A DNA stretch of 64,000 bases from Populus alba. Lineage: Eukaryota > Streptophyta > Magnoliopsida > Malpighiales > Salicaceae. Under the pieces are notes generated by a model that saw only the letters and a program-made list of their open reading frames with translations, was not told the DNA's origin and searched no databases. The first letter of the stretch is position 1. The number at the start of each line of letters is the position of its first letter. This document shows positions 22,871 to 34,489 of this stretch, one piece after another. The DNA is taken from the NCBI RefSeq assembly GCF_005239225.2, contig NC_133301.1, forward strand, positions 5,047,157 to 5,111,156. The letters are read 5' to 3'. The translations under genes were made by a program, and so were the position numbers.

Positions 22871-24464
22871 TCAGCTAAGTATAAGGTCCATGCTAGGCTT
22901 TCCCCCTTTATAGCTCACCCCTAACCAAGTTTGAACATATATCGAAATCAATTTCATTCAAATTTTATCACAAGACCATTAATAATGCACAACCAAATCT
23001 CAACATGTATATTCTTCCAAAGAATCACCTTGAGTTGCCACACACATTCATATTATGTTTTCAATGGTACAACGACAATATAATAACACAATTTAATAGC
23101 AATTTCATACTACATAAGGGTTTCATTTCTGTCCTATGACTTATTTCCCCTACAGTGTTCATCATGATATATCCCTTCATGGTTCTCACTTTTTCTATGG
23201 TCAGACATTGCTATCCATTTCTTTCTAATTTGTGTATGTGTAATTCATTATTTTTTATCATAAGTATATTCACAACTATATGCTACAACCATACCTTCAT
23301 TCACTTGGTTCATAACCATGCAAATTTATCAATCACATTGTAAAATCAAAGCATTAACATCAACATGAATTTAGTTTTAGCACAAGTGTGCTCCTAGGAG
23401 TTCAACAAGGTCACAATCCATGCATTCTATCATTTCATCTCACATTTCATACAAGTTCATTAATCACATATGCAAGGTCAAGACATTAACTTCATCATAG
23501 ATTCTAATTTATTTTAAGAATGTTCTTAGGGCTTCAACAAGATCATAATTTAGGCATTTCATCATTTTATTCCACGTTCCATTCATTCTTTCAATTTGGT
23601 CGGCCCCTCTTTTAGGTTTACACACTTAAAGTCACTCATATTCACATATTTCTTTTGTAAGAGTCTGTCCTTGTGTTTTTCTATTCATTATTCTACTTAG
23701 AGCTTCACATTTTATCATTCCCAAAAGCATAAGTGCATGAACCCTAAGCCTTCTACTTTGGGGTTTCATCGTCTTCTTGTCCTAAAATCATGAGGTAATA
23801 ACTAGTCAAGGAAGTAATATTCCTCTTACCTCACATTTTTAACAACTCTAGGGAAGGTTTAATGATATTATTCTTCTCTTCCACTTGTTTTCTTCTTTTT
23901 TTTTCCTACTGCAGCTGCCGGTCCTCTAGGCTCCCTTTTTTTCATGGTTTCATTTGCCTCTCTTCTCTCTAACTCTCCCTTCACTCAAACATTCAAGGAA
24001 GAAAACATGCAACTGGGTTTGGTAGGTTTTTCATTAGGGAAGAGAGATTGTTACAGCTGGAGCTATAACCAATTTTTTAAGAGAAAAAGAGTCGGTCGAT
24101 TTTTGTGGAGAAGAAGAGACATCTCTTTTTCTCCCTCTTTTATTTATATCACTTATAAATGTGATGAGGGTGTTAGGGGGTTTGATTATTCATATTCTTA
24201 TCCCTCTTTTCGGTTATCTTAGAGCTGGTTGCTACCCCATAATTCCCACCTAGGATAGGCTAGTTTTCCTTCCTCATTTTCCACTTAGAGTAGGTCGGTT
24301 TGTTCTCCTTAATTCTTACTTGGCTTAGGCTAGCCTTTTACATAAATTTTTTTTCAGGTTTTACATGGCCCATGATGCAATGCTGACCACCAATCTAGTT
24401 CAAACTATATAGGTTACTTTATGACTACGTTGTTTAAAATGATAGTTCAAGAATGTAATCAGAA

Positions 24465-26457
24465 CACTACATCATTAAGCAATTTAACCAATGGATTCAT
24501 TTTGTCGGTGTGAGACACGCAAACCGTCAGTAAATTTTTTACTGACAGCCTCACCGATGGAATACATTCATCGAAAATTTCCCATTCCTTCGCTAATTCT
24601 GTGGGTAATTAAAAAAACCAAACACCGAGGAACACTGACTATTTTAAAGACGGAGAAGCAAGCAAAAAAAAATTCCCACGTGAACTTTACTGATGGAATC
24701 ATTTCGTCTGTATATTCAACGGTAATCACGAACGAAATATTTGTCGGTGATTGTGGCATGGGCAATAAATATTTCAAAAATCTCTGTCAAATATCGACAG
24801 ATATATTCTATCTGTAATAGTAATGGTAAACACTGACGGAATATATTCGTCGGTAATTGTGGCATGGGTGGTAATGTTTTTGGAACTCTCTGTAAAATAC
24901 TGACAGCCGGGTTTCGTCTAGAAAGCTGTTGGTATTTATTTAAAATATTTTTTTAAAAAATATTTATTAATAGTAAAAAAAACTTAATAACCAAATAAAT
25001 TTGTTTTAAACATTAAAAATGTAAAAATAATGTTAACTAATATTCATCCAAATATTCATTACAAATTTAATGTGTTTAAAAAACAAAATTAAATTAAAAT
25101 AGTGGCAGAGGAGGAGGAGGAGGAGGAGGAGGAGGCTAGTTGTTCCCGGGACCGTATGGCTAAAAAAGAGCTGCATATGTATCATTACACATCCTTGATC
25201 TAATCTCTATGACCATTTGATGGAGTTGATCATAATTCATCGAGGCTATAAACTCCTCAGACTGGGTGCTTAATACTGATGGAGAGCTCCTAACGGTTAA
25301 GACACTACGGGATGACCGGAAGTTTTTGGCCGTAGTGTTGGAGAGCCTGTAGACCTAATTTTTATTGAGTCCACCAAACGATCCTACCCTCATTCGCAAA
25401 TCCAGATCAAAATCCGGATAGGTCGAAGGATCATCCTCATATCTCTCCCTCAACCGACTATTATAGGCCTCCTGATTCAAAAAAAAATCATCATATTCAA
25501 TTCAAGAAAATAATAACTTACAAAATAAAATGATTGAACGAAGACACCACGGAGTGTTGAGCACGGTTGTCCACGAACTGTTGCACCTTCTTTTGGTGGT
25601 CTTGACTCCACATGTGCGTCTTAACAAACAACTCCATTAGACTCGACTCACGTCCAAGAGATGTAGTCTATAAGGAAAAAAATGGTTACAAGTTAAATAT
25701 ATTTATAAGCAACAACAAATTAATTAACAATATATTTCATTTAAATTAATCTTACCATTCGCTTCGCATGTGCATTGAACGGGATGGAGCTGTCGGTGTG
25801 CGTGGTCAATGAATTTATCGGTCTGGCTATCGACACCAGACTATGAGCGCCGTGAAAACCGCTCAGATGTCACGTGCTCAATATATGTCGCCCCTATATC
25901 TCCCGAGATGAATGGCGATTTGAATTCCTGCCAAACCGCCACCTCATTCCATCCTTCAAGACTGTTATCCCTCGTATATCTTTTTGCTTTTTTTTTGGTG
26001 TCATACCAAAAATCACACAACCTACTTCCATAGTAATGAATTAGAATTTAGAACATAAAATTATAAATAAAAAATAAATATTATTTTCGATGTTACCTAG
26101 TTGCCGCATGATTCTTCCATACCCTCCTCATAACATTGTTATCGTACTATCCCACTCAAATTTATGTTATGTATATAAATAATTCATTTAAAATAAAAAT
26201 AGTACAAGATATAAAATTATAAAAATAAGCTGGAAACTAAAAGTTAACACCTACCTGAAATCACTGAAACCATGTATCGATATTAGTTTTACACTCAGGA
26301 TGTTTGGAAACCTGACTCCATTGAAACAATGGAATCTCCATCGACAATTTAAATGCCGATGTAATTGTCCTGACAGCCTCAATGTTTGTGAACCTGAAAT
26401 TAAATAAAATTAATAAAATATTAATTAGTTGTTCATAAATTATGTTATATATATATG

Positions 26458-26496
<39 letters not shown>

Positions 26497-28125
26497 ACTA
26501 AAACTAAACAAACTTACATTGAGAGGCCATCCTTTCATTATGCCTGGTACTTGCGGGTGAATTGACCCTGCTGTGAAAGCACACCACCTCTTCACTTTGA
26601 AACCGCGCAAGAAGAAGGCAGCATCACAAATTGGCGTAGATGCCTCGCCATGATCAGCACCTAAGGATAAGTCCTCCTCGCTATTAGAAGAACTACCTGC
26701 AACCTTTTGCTGACAACGTGTTGTAGATTTCATTCTACGCATCTACATAAATTTCTACGAATAATTACATAATTAACTTTGATTATTTTTTTAAAAATTC
26801 GGCAGCACCTCCTATATACTAAAGACTACCCACAGTTTTCAAACATGCAGATCTTTACAATAACCATAACCCAATTGACTCCATTGGAATATCTTATATA
26901 TAACCTAACATCTATAAAAATTCAACATCTATATATTTTAAACTAACATTTATAGAAATGCATAAATGACAATTAAAATTAATGGAATAATAAAAAACAT
27001 AACAATCAATAATAGAATAAAATTGAGATAAAACAATGAAATGTAATTCTTCATTTCCAATTAACATTTCAATGGAAAATTCAATAATAACAATTAAAAG
27101 AGAGTAAATTATCAAATAATTATTACAATACAAACAATAAAATAATTAAATTTTCATTCAACACATCTACACAAATTTATACGAATAATTAAATAATTAA
27201 ATTCAATTATTAAAAAAATTCACTAGCATCTCTCCTATATTAGAGACTACCCACAGTTTTTATACCTACAAATATTGATAATTATACAAATATTGCAAAA
27301 TCAACTCTATACAACCTAACATCTATAGAAAATCATTTATATATTTTCAAGTAACATCAATACAAATTCATAAATAACAATTAAAATTAATCAAAATAAT
27401 AAAAAACATAACAAACAATAATAACATAAAATTAAGATAAACTAATTAAATTTAATTCTATATTTGAATTAACATTTTAAAGGTAAATTCAACAATAACA
27501 ATTCAAATTTAACAAAATTTTCAAGGTATTATGGCAATACAAACAATAAAATAAATTTAACAAATAAAAAGAAAAAACTAAAGAACACTACACTAAACAA
27601 ACAATACACAAAACTAAAGAACACTACATAAATTAAAAATAAATTTAGGAATGAAAAATATTTACCTTTATAGTGTGTTGATTTCAAGATTTTATCTACA
27701 AACAATACAAAAAACAAAGAACACAACAAAAATAATCATAATTAAAATAAAAAAAGTAAAAAAAATACAAAGATAAAGAAAGAAGAATACATACCTTTTA
27801 ATATGTTGAAAACTACCAACAAAACAATAAAATCTCTTGCAAAAACTTAATACAAACAAAATGGAGAAGATAAGATAAAATAAGGAATGGAGAAAAAATA
27901 AACCAGGGAGGGGGTAGTGTTTTATACTATAATTTTTCTAATGGAATTACCGACGAAAAATAGAATAATATTTTTTGGGCAGTGGCATTAAATTCCGTTG
28001 GTTATTTCCATCGATATTTAATTGATGTTCACGCCAAAAATTTTGAATATCCCTCCAAATGTTTTGTGTCCATCAAAAAATCCATTGGTAATTGTGCCAA
28101 CCGACCAAGCAGTTTGACAGGCATG
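24465..28125 (-). mobile_element. CACTA element 2, TnpA-bearing part
   Basis: The plus-strand left terminus CACTACATCATTAAGCAATT starts at 24465, followed to about 24930 by subterminal repeats such as CACCGATGG and TATTCGTCGGTAATTGTGGC. TnpA-like coding remains occupy 25094-26742 on the minus strand. At 27940-28125 another set of subterminal motifs appears (AATGGAATTACCGACGAAAA, ATTGGTAATTGTGCCAACCG). That is where the opposite end of a short, Tnp2-less element would lie, but no TAGTG terminus is visible there. The neighbouring Tnp2 remains (28132-30960) are on the same strand, so the whole may be one rearranged element. Confidence 0.7.
25094..26742 (-). pseudogene. TnpA-like CACTA protein, degenerate
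   Basis: The minus-strand start at 26742 reads MRRMKSTTRCQQKVAGSSSN, then GEASTPICDAAF and CAFTAGSIHPQVPGIMKGWP up to about 26510, where an intron with a TA microsatellite begins. Further exon-like pieces follow. About 26400-26270 contains the KHPECKTNIDTWFQ-type block. 25700-25540 reads MELFVKTHMW and DHQKKVQQFVDN. 25480-25200 contains RLRERYEDDPSTYPDFDLDL. The C-terminus is a run of prolines encoded by GGA repeats (25107-25136), ending LPLF and stop at 25094. The layout equals that of the copy at 5.0-5.8 kb. Stops and frameshifts make it a pseudogene. Confidence 0.75.
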
Positions 28126-28131
28126 CGTTTT

Positions 28132-30960
28132 TTAGTTGATTTCAACGAGACCATTGTGAGGATCTACTCTTATTTCTCTATTAGTTGTGTCATACCAATA
28201 GCATTTTAATAAAAACACTATATTCTGCTTGCTATGATATTGTAGTTCGATGACCTCTTCCAATCTACCGTAGTAGTCAACTTCAAACTCACTAGATGTC
28301 GATCCCTTAATACAAACACCGTTGTTGCGTGTCTTTCTTACATTCCCATATTCTTCAATATGAAAGACATATCCATTAACAAAATACCCGTTATAACACT
28401 TTACTTTTCTTTTAGGACCCAAGCTTAGTAAAGACAGTGAAATAGCAGCACTACCTCCAATTTGATAAACCTTGTATATCAAATACAATAATAATCAATA
28501 AATGGATATTATGTACTAATTGACGTACAATTAATTACATTGCAAAAGATAATGAGTTTGTGATATGACTTACATGTGTTCTAAACCACGTAGCAAATTG
28601 TTCATCGTGTAATTAAAAGATCTGGGATTCGGTCAGCTTTGAGTTATTGGACAGTAAGTATCGTCGATGTTGCCTGAAAGATTGTGCCAAATTATATGAT
28701 TTTATGGTATCACAACATATAAATAGTACACTCTTGACAAAGTTTAAGTCCAACATCTACTTAATAAAAGGTTTGAGCTCATCACAGTTAAATATGATAT
28801 AATTGTGTGCTTGTCTAAACTCTATTTTAGACAAATACCTTCCCATCACGGCATTTTTAGGTGTGGGTCATCAATGATTGGACAATATTGACAAGTTCCC
28901 ACTTGAAGGCACTTCACAACCACCATTATGTTGTTGAATATGATTGATCATTGTTCTTAAATGAGGTTCGAAATAGTATGAGATAAATGTTGAGATCTCC
29001 TCAACAATATAGGCCTCACATATTGACGCCTCAACATGCGCCTTGTTTTTAACCTTTTTTTTTTAGATTGAACAAGTACCTGCATATAAAGAATTAATAA
29101 AAATTATTAATTAAAAAATGAAAAAATGTTTAATTATGAATTACATAGCAACTGTAATATCTAACCTCTTGAATGGATACATCCATTTCTACTAGACCGG
29201 TCCTCTAACTTTTACCTTAAACGGTAAATGTACAAGTAGATGCTCCATTGAGTCAAAAAAATGATGGCAGGAATATCATCTCAAGGTTGCATATTATCTC
29301 ATCAATATTCATTTCAAGCCTTTTAATGTGATCAACATTCAACTTGTTGGAGCATATATCTCATAAAAAATAATTGATCTCTGTGAGTGCATCTTATATC
29401 CCCTTTAGCAACAAATCACGAAAAACTAATTAGATGAGTGTTTGCATAAACACATGGTAGTCATGACTCTTCATTCCATATAATCTGCATCCCTCCGTAT
29501 TAACCAGCCTTGATATGTTCAAGGTTTGTCCATCGGGGGGAAACGCAGACTCTTAAGCCATTTATAGACTAATAGTTATGCTCTTTTCTCTAACACGAAG
29601 CTTGCTCTTGGTTTTGCACCCGTGACCCATCACAAACCAACTCCATATTTTTACAGTTATAGAACAACAATACATCTAATCTAGCCTTGATGTTGTCATT
29701 TGTCTTCCCCTTCACATCCATGACGGTGTTGAAAATATTCTCAAACACATTCTTTACAATGTGCATGATGTTAAGGTTATGGCGGACGAGATTGGTCTTT
29801 CAATAAGAAAGCTCCCAAAAGATACTTCACTTTACCTAATTATGGGTTAAACCAAAACCAGAAAACTTCTGTTTACCTGATTGGAGACCAAACACAATGT
29901 TACTATACTCTGACACAACATCATACAATTCTTCACTAAAAAGATGCGGGGGTGCAACATTCTTTTCAACTCTGCCAACAAAGAAATCCTTTATGTTCTT
30001 TTTATACCTATGATTTTGTGGAAAGAAACGACGATGACAGTGAAAAAAAAAAAGTTTTACCCCTTTTTTGTTAGTGTGAATGCCTTGTTGTTCTCCATGC
30101 AATATGGACATGCTAGTTTTTCATATGTGCTCCAACCAGAAGCCATTCCATAAGCTAGGAAATCATTGATAGTCCACATCAAATCCGCTCTCATAACAAA
30201 ATTTTGTTTCCTTGAGATATCATAAGTCAAAGCTCTAGAGGACCACAACTACATCAACTCATCAATCAACGATCAAAGACAAACATCTATATTCCGCCCC
30301 GGATTGCTTAGACCTGGTATGACCATAGATAAAAATATGAACTCCAACCCCATACACATCCCTGGTGGCAAGTTATAAATTGTTAGTATGACCGGCCAAC
30401 AAGAATAAGGAGAAGCAAATGACCCGAATGGGTTGAATCTATCTGTACATAACACAAGATGCATGTTCCTTGATTCAGCTAAAAAGTGAGGATATATATT
30501 GTCAAAGTGTTTACATGCTTCACCATCAGAAGAATGCACCATCACTCCATCAACCGCATGATGTGATTGGTGCCATCTTATGTGCTTTGCAGTCCTCAGT
30601 GACATGAATAACCTTTGTAATCTAGGTGTGATTGGGAAGTATCTAAGTTTTTTATATGCCACGAGAGTCTTTCCCCTATCAATTCTGGGTTTGTAACGGG
30701 AATGCCCACATGTCATGCACTCGATCAGCTTAGCATTTTCAAGGTAGTATAACATGTAGAAGTTAGGGCACATGTTAATTTTCTGGTATCCTAAACCGAG
30801 GGGTTTCATTATGGACTTAGCAGCATAGAAGTTCTCTTTTAGCCTGCTCCCTTCAGGTAAAATCCTTGTCGCCCATTCGATAATTTTATCATAACCGACC
30901 TTACTCAACCCGTGATCTAACTTGATAGTGAACACCTGTGCTACGACCGATAATTTATTG
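28132..30960 (-). pseudogene. Tnp2/TnpD transposase of CACTA element, degenerate
   Basis: The longest intact piece is 30273-30935 (220 codons). It contains GLGYQKINMCPNFYMLYY, ECMTCGHSRYKP, YFPITPRLQRLFMS, HHAVDGVMVHSSDGEACKHF and LCTDRFNPFGSF, the core of the Transposase_21/Tnp2 family. Continuations in shifted frames at 30057-30248 (RALTYDISRKQNFVMRADLM, ACPYCMENNKAF) and 29836-30065 (FFHCHRRFFP, FFVGRVEKNVAPP) complete the central part. Then come a DUF4218-like stretch full of stops (about 29200-28600) and a DUF4216-like C-terminal segment at 28132-28488 (GYVFHIEEYGNVRKT, GVCIKGSTSSEFEVDYYG, YWYDTTNREIRVDPHNGLVE). Multiple frameshifts and stops show it is inactive. The 5' end and a right-hand terminus were not found. 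Confidence 0.85.
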
Positions 30961-31256
30961 TGGTTCGTGCAGCCATCCTATAATGGTTCGTCACAATTTA
31001 CAAACAAATATAATTTGACAAAATATAAAATAAACTATAACAACTACAAAAATTTTATACATTCATACTATAAGTTTCTTTGACAAATAACAATCAAATA
31101 AGTACATACATTAACAAAAAAAACATATACTAAAAAAAAACAATAAAATTCACATTTAATTGTCAAAACTAAAAAGGATAGATTTACTTACAAAAAATTA
31201 TAAAATCCATAAGAACAAATGTTGTGACCACATATAAAAGTATAAGAAACTTGAGT

Positions 31257-31598
31257 TTCTCTTGAAGGGGCTTTGAAGGAGTCTATTCCCCTAGCCTTGT
31301 TGCTTTTGTGGGAAGCCTTTTCTCAGTTTGCTTGTTGGTTCGTTGGTTGTTGAGCAGGCTTTGCTGCTGTTAGAATTTTGTTGTTTATGATTTTGGTTGT
31401 ATGTTTGTTCGAGGGAGCTTGTTCCTTTATACATGCCTTTTCTTATACTAGACTACTTGTAGTCTATGTTGGAGTTTCCCCTCTATGTTTAAGGGAGCTT
31501 GTTCCCTTACTTTGTTTCTATTAGTAAATATTCTATAACTTGCTGGTTCTCCAGCTTTGTTTTTATCTATATATTTATTATATTTGATAAAAAAAAAA
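31257..31598 (+). mobile_element. 5'-truncated LINE (L1-type) 3' end with target duplication
   Basis: A 342-bp insertion ends in TTGATAAAAAAAAAA. AAACTTGAGT flanks it at 31247-31256 and again at 31599-31608, so the tail overlaps the duplication by a few As. A poly-A tail with a 10-bp flanking duplication is the signature of LINE retroposition. The body (GGTTGTTGAGCAGGCTTTGC and ACTTGCTGGTTCTCCAGC) has no pol III A/B boxes that I recognise, so a truncated LINE 3' UTR is more likely than a SINE. Confidence 0.65.
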
Positions 31599-31611
31599 AA
31601 ACTTGAGTGCT

Positions 31612-33000
31612 TGTTGATTAGTACTTAAAAGTGTATTTTTTATCAAGGTTTTATATCATCATTTTGCACTTAAAGTATCAATAACTCCTTAACTAAAGCA
31701 TGTTTTATAATAACATATATAATAATATAAGATACCTTTAATTTATGGTAAATGTTCATCTTAAATGTAGGCCTATCATATAAATGAAAGGACTGATTGA
31801 TGAGTTTAAGTGCTGAAATTGAAAGGACAAAGAGGGGGCCAAACTTAAAAAAGAGATGTTGGTTCAGTCCAAACTAGAACACTGTTCGGTAATTAGGTTT
31901 GCTTTATATGTTTGGAAAGATAAGACATAGGCCTAAAACTTTCATGTGAAGTCCAAGATTTAAAAAGGTAGTTTTCAAGTCCATATTATAGCAACAACGG
32001 AGAAGTCTAAGTCTGTCCTGCAACCTAGACATTGTTCAATGTTGAGCCCATATCTCGAGTTCTAGAAGTCCAAATGACCTCAATTTTTTTTCCTGGTAAG
32101 ATGAGATAATTTCCTAGAACTTTCATGGTACAGGTGGTTCCAATTTGGACGTTATCAATGATGTTTTGATCAGACAAGAAGATAAGGATTGTCACCAAGT
32201 CAAGATCTAGCCACCCACTCAATAATTAGTCATCAAATCAATAGCTCTAAATTTTAGCCTATAAAATGAGGCATTTGCCATGCATTTAGTCATCTTTGTT
32301 GTTTAGATCAAGATCATGCTCTTTATTTCTCTCTTTATATTTTTTGTAATTCTTAAGTTTTGCTTTTATTAATATCTTGTTTATGCTTTTCATTTCCCTT
32401 CCTTTACTTTGTTAACTTGTATCTTATTTATGTTCTTATTTTGTTTATTTATGTTTCTCTCTTTCATTATGTTTAGCTAAGTTTATTATGTCAAGGTGAA
32501 AAGGTTACACTAATGATGTAACAATAAGTATAGTGTAAACTCAACATGGACCTTAATGTTTAATATTAACATGTCTTATCTTTTTATCTTACTAATTCTT
32601 AATACCTTGCTTGTTAAATGGTTAATCTAGATTTGTGTTGTATAACACTTGGTACAACAAATGCTTGGCACTTTCATGGCTTAACCGTATGGTATAACCT
32701 GCACATGTACTATGAAAGGAACTTGATTTGTTGTTAACATAAGTTATAATCATGAATACCTAACAATATTTACAAGTATTAACATTATTCGAATAAGATA
32801 ACTAATGTAATCATGTTAACAATTTATAATCCGATTGGAACCTTCTTTGTGTGTGGTTTCTAGTTGAGTAATAAGAGTTTATACTATACTTGTTTGAAAT
32901 ACCATTAGTGGATCCTCTAACCTTAACACTTGTTTTTATCATTGTTTAATTCTCACATTGATCTTCCATCTCAAAATTCTCATCAACTTCTTTCTTCTTC

Positions 33001-33040
<40 letters not shown>

Positions 33041-33125
33041 ATATTAATATTACTACTACCACTATTATTATTACCATTAATGTTAGTGTTAGTATTATTA
33101 TTATTATTATTATTACTATTAATAT

Positions 33126-33157
<32 letters not shown>

Positions 33158-33337
33158 GTATTATTATTAGGATTACTATTATTGTTATTATTGTTGTTAT
33201 TATTGTTGTTGTTATATTATTGTTATTTATAATTTATACAATTAAACTCCCTGTCGTTCAACCCCAATTTTGCCGGATTATTTATTACTTCGACACTCCT
33301 GCACTTAAGAAAATACATCAATCTTTTGGTTGTGTCA
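31612..33337 (+). mobile_element. Ty3/gypsy 5' LTR
   Basis: Starts TGTTGATTAGTACTTAAAAG at 31612 and ends TTGGTTGTGTCA at 33337. The end lies next to AGTTTTTGGCACCGTTGCC, a primer-binding site of the tRNA-Asp type used by Athila/Tat gypsy elements (usual form TTTTTGGCGCCGTTGCCGGG). It is homologous to the solo LTR at 20861-22452 and to the fragment at 33933-34489. A long triplet microsatellite at 32998-33226 makes it longer than the solo copy. Confidence 0.8.
32998..33226 (+). repeat. Compound triplet microsatellite (ATT/ACT/GTT)n inside LTR
   Basis: About 230 bp of TTA, ACT and GTT triplets. The matching place in the solo LTR (22287-22345) has only about 60 bp of CAT/CAC/ATT triplets. The 100-residue leucine-rich open frame here comes solely from the repeat. 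Confidence 0.9.
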
Positions 33338-33343
33338 AGTTTT

Positions 33344-33361
33344 TGGCACCGTTGCCAAGAA
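33344..33361 (+). other. Primer-binding site (tRNA-Asp type)
   Basis: TGGCACCGTTGCCAAGA lies seven bases after the LTR end at 33337. It differs by a few transitions from the common plant gypsy primer site TGGCGCCGTTGCCGGGG. Confidence 0.7.
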
Positions 33362-33552
33362 GGTAAATTTTTGTACAAATTATAAATTTTGATATATTTT
33401 TCTCCTTTCACTTTTCTTTTATCTAACTTTTGTTTCTTGTGTTTTTTCTCCTTTTCTTTTTCTTTTTATTCTCTTTCTACACGTGTATGAGAGTTTGGTC
33501 ACGTACATTAAATGATATACTTTGTATGGTATCCTCATCTTTTTTAAAAAAT

Positions 33553-33843
33553 ATGGCTAAAGAAGATAACCAGTCACTTCATAATGAGAATAAGGAGAAT
33601 AACCATGTTAGAACACTTAGAGACCACATGAATCCCACAAGAACAAGTGCACCCTCATACATAGTTTTTCCTCTCGATGCATCTCATTTTAATTTTAAGC
33701 CAAGCATTATTCAACTTTTACCTTCTTTTCATGGCTTAGATCTAGAAAATCCATATTTACATTTGAGAGAATTTGAAGAAGTTTGTAACACCTATAATAA
33801 CTTAAATTGTAGCATGACTACCATTAGATTAATGGAAGTTTAA
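33553..33843 (+). pseudogene. Ty3/gypsy gag N-terminal fragment
   Basis: From ATG at 33553 the frame reads MAKEDNQSLHNENKENNHVR, then TLRDHMNPTR, SYIVFPLDASHFNFKPSIIQ and GLDLENPYLHLREFEEVCNT, stopping at 33841-33843. The ENPYxHLxEFxxVC block is the start of the retrotransposon gag domain in Athila/Tat-type elements. A full gag would continue through the capsid and zinc knuckle; here it stops after about 96 residues, and the next LTR fragment begins 90 bp later. It follows the 5' LTR and primer site in the correct order and strand, so this is a true but internally deleted element. Confidence 0.75.
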
Positions 33844-33932
33844 TGATGAATGCCTTGCTTTGTGGAATTTACAAATTTTTTTTCTATTTAAAGCTTTGAT
33901 TACTAAGAACTAGTAATAAGCTGGTTGGGGGA

Positions 33933-34489
33933 TGTGATTAGTACTTAAAAGTGCATTTTTATCAAGGTTTTATATCATCATTTTTCACTTGAAGTATCAA
34001 TAATTCCTTAACTAAAGCATGTTTTATAATAACATACCTAATAATATAAGATACCTTTAATTTATGATAAATGTTCATCTTAAATACAGGCCTATCACAT
34101 AAATGAAATGATTGATTGATGAGTTTAAGTATTGAAATTGAAAGGATAAAGAAAGGGCCAAACTTAGAAAATAGATGTTGGTGCAGTCCAAACTAGAACA
34201 CTGTTCGGTAATTGGGTCATATCTCGAGTTCTAGATGTCCAAATGACCTTAATTTTTTGGACAGATTTGGTAAGACATAGGCCTACAACATTTTGATGTG
34301 GAGTCCAAGATTTAAAAAGGCCGTTTTCAAGTCCAAATTATAGCAACAAAAAAGAAGTCTGAATTTGTCATAATAGCCAGACATTATTCAGTGTTCAAAC
34401 CCATATCTCGAGTTCTAGAAGTCTAAATGACCTCAATTTTTTTTCCTGAAAAGATAAGACAATTTCCTATAACTTTCATGAGCATAGGT
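33933..34489 (+). mobile_element. Gypsy LTR fragment (first about 557 bp)
   Basis: Begins TGTGATTAGTACTTAAAAG right after the purine-rich tract GGTTGGGGGA, as expected for a 3' LTR. It matches the first 557 bp of the other LTR copies, then switches abruptly near 34489 to RNase H coding sequence. Confidence 0.75.

Larger units (their letters stand above)
19260..24365 (+). mobile_element. LTR-like element with perfect 5-bp target duplication
   Basis: Begins TGTAATATCCC at 19260 and ends GGTTTTACA at 24365. TGGCC flanks both sides exactly, at 19255-19259 and 24366-24370. A 5-bp duplication and TGTAA...TTACA ends are characteristic of LTR retrotransposons. No protease, reverse transcriptase or integrase is seen inside. 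After removing the nested LTR at 20861-22452 it is about 3.5 kb, so it is either an unusually long solo LTR or a coding-free derivative. It contains a 51-bp minisatellite, a 109-bp tandem repeat and T-rich sequence near 23.9 kb. It is homologous to 2540-3840 on the opposite strand. Confidence 0.75.

Noticed and set aside
24491..24817. 108-residue open frame, plus strand
   Set aside because: Lies in the CACTA subterminal repeat region; composition follows the repeats.
28132..28488. Stand-alone 118-residue protein gene
   Set aside because: Matches the DUF4216 C-terminal part of CACTA transposase and lies in order after Tnp2 remains, so it is part of the transposon.
31257..31598. SINE
   Set aside because: No pol III A and B boxes recognised; poly-A tail and body suit a truncated LINE better.
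32930..33232. 100-residue leucine-rich open frame, plus strand
   Set aside because: It is encoded by the triplet microsatellite in the LTR; no domain and no gene signals.
33344..33361. tRNA gene fragment
   Set aside because: Only the 3' complement of a tRNA is present, directly after an LTR; it is a primer-binding site. I recognised no full tRNA, rRNA or other RNA gene by eye, though a covariance search could find small ones.
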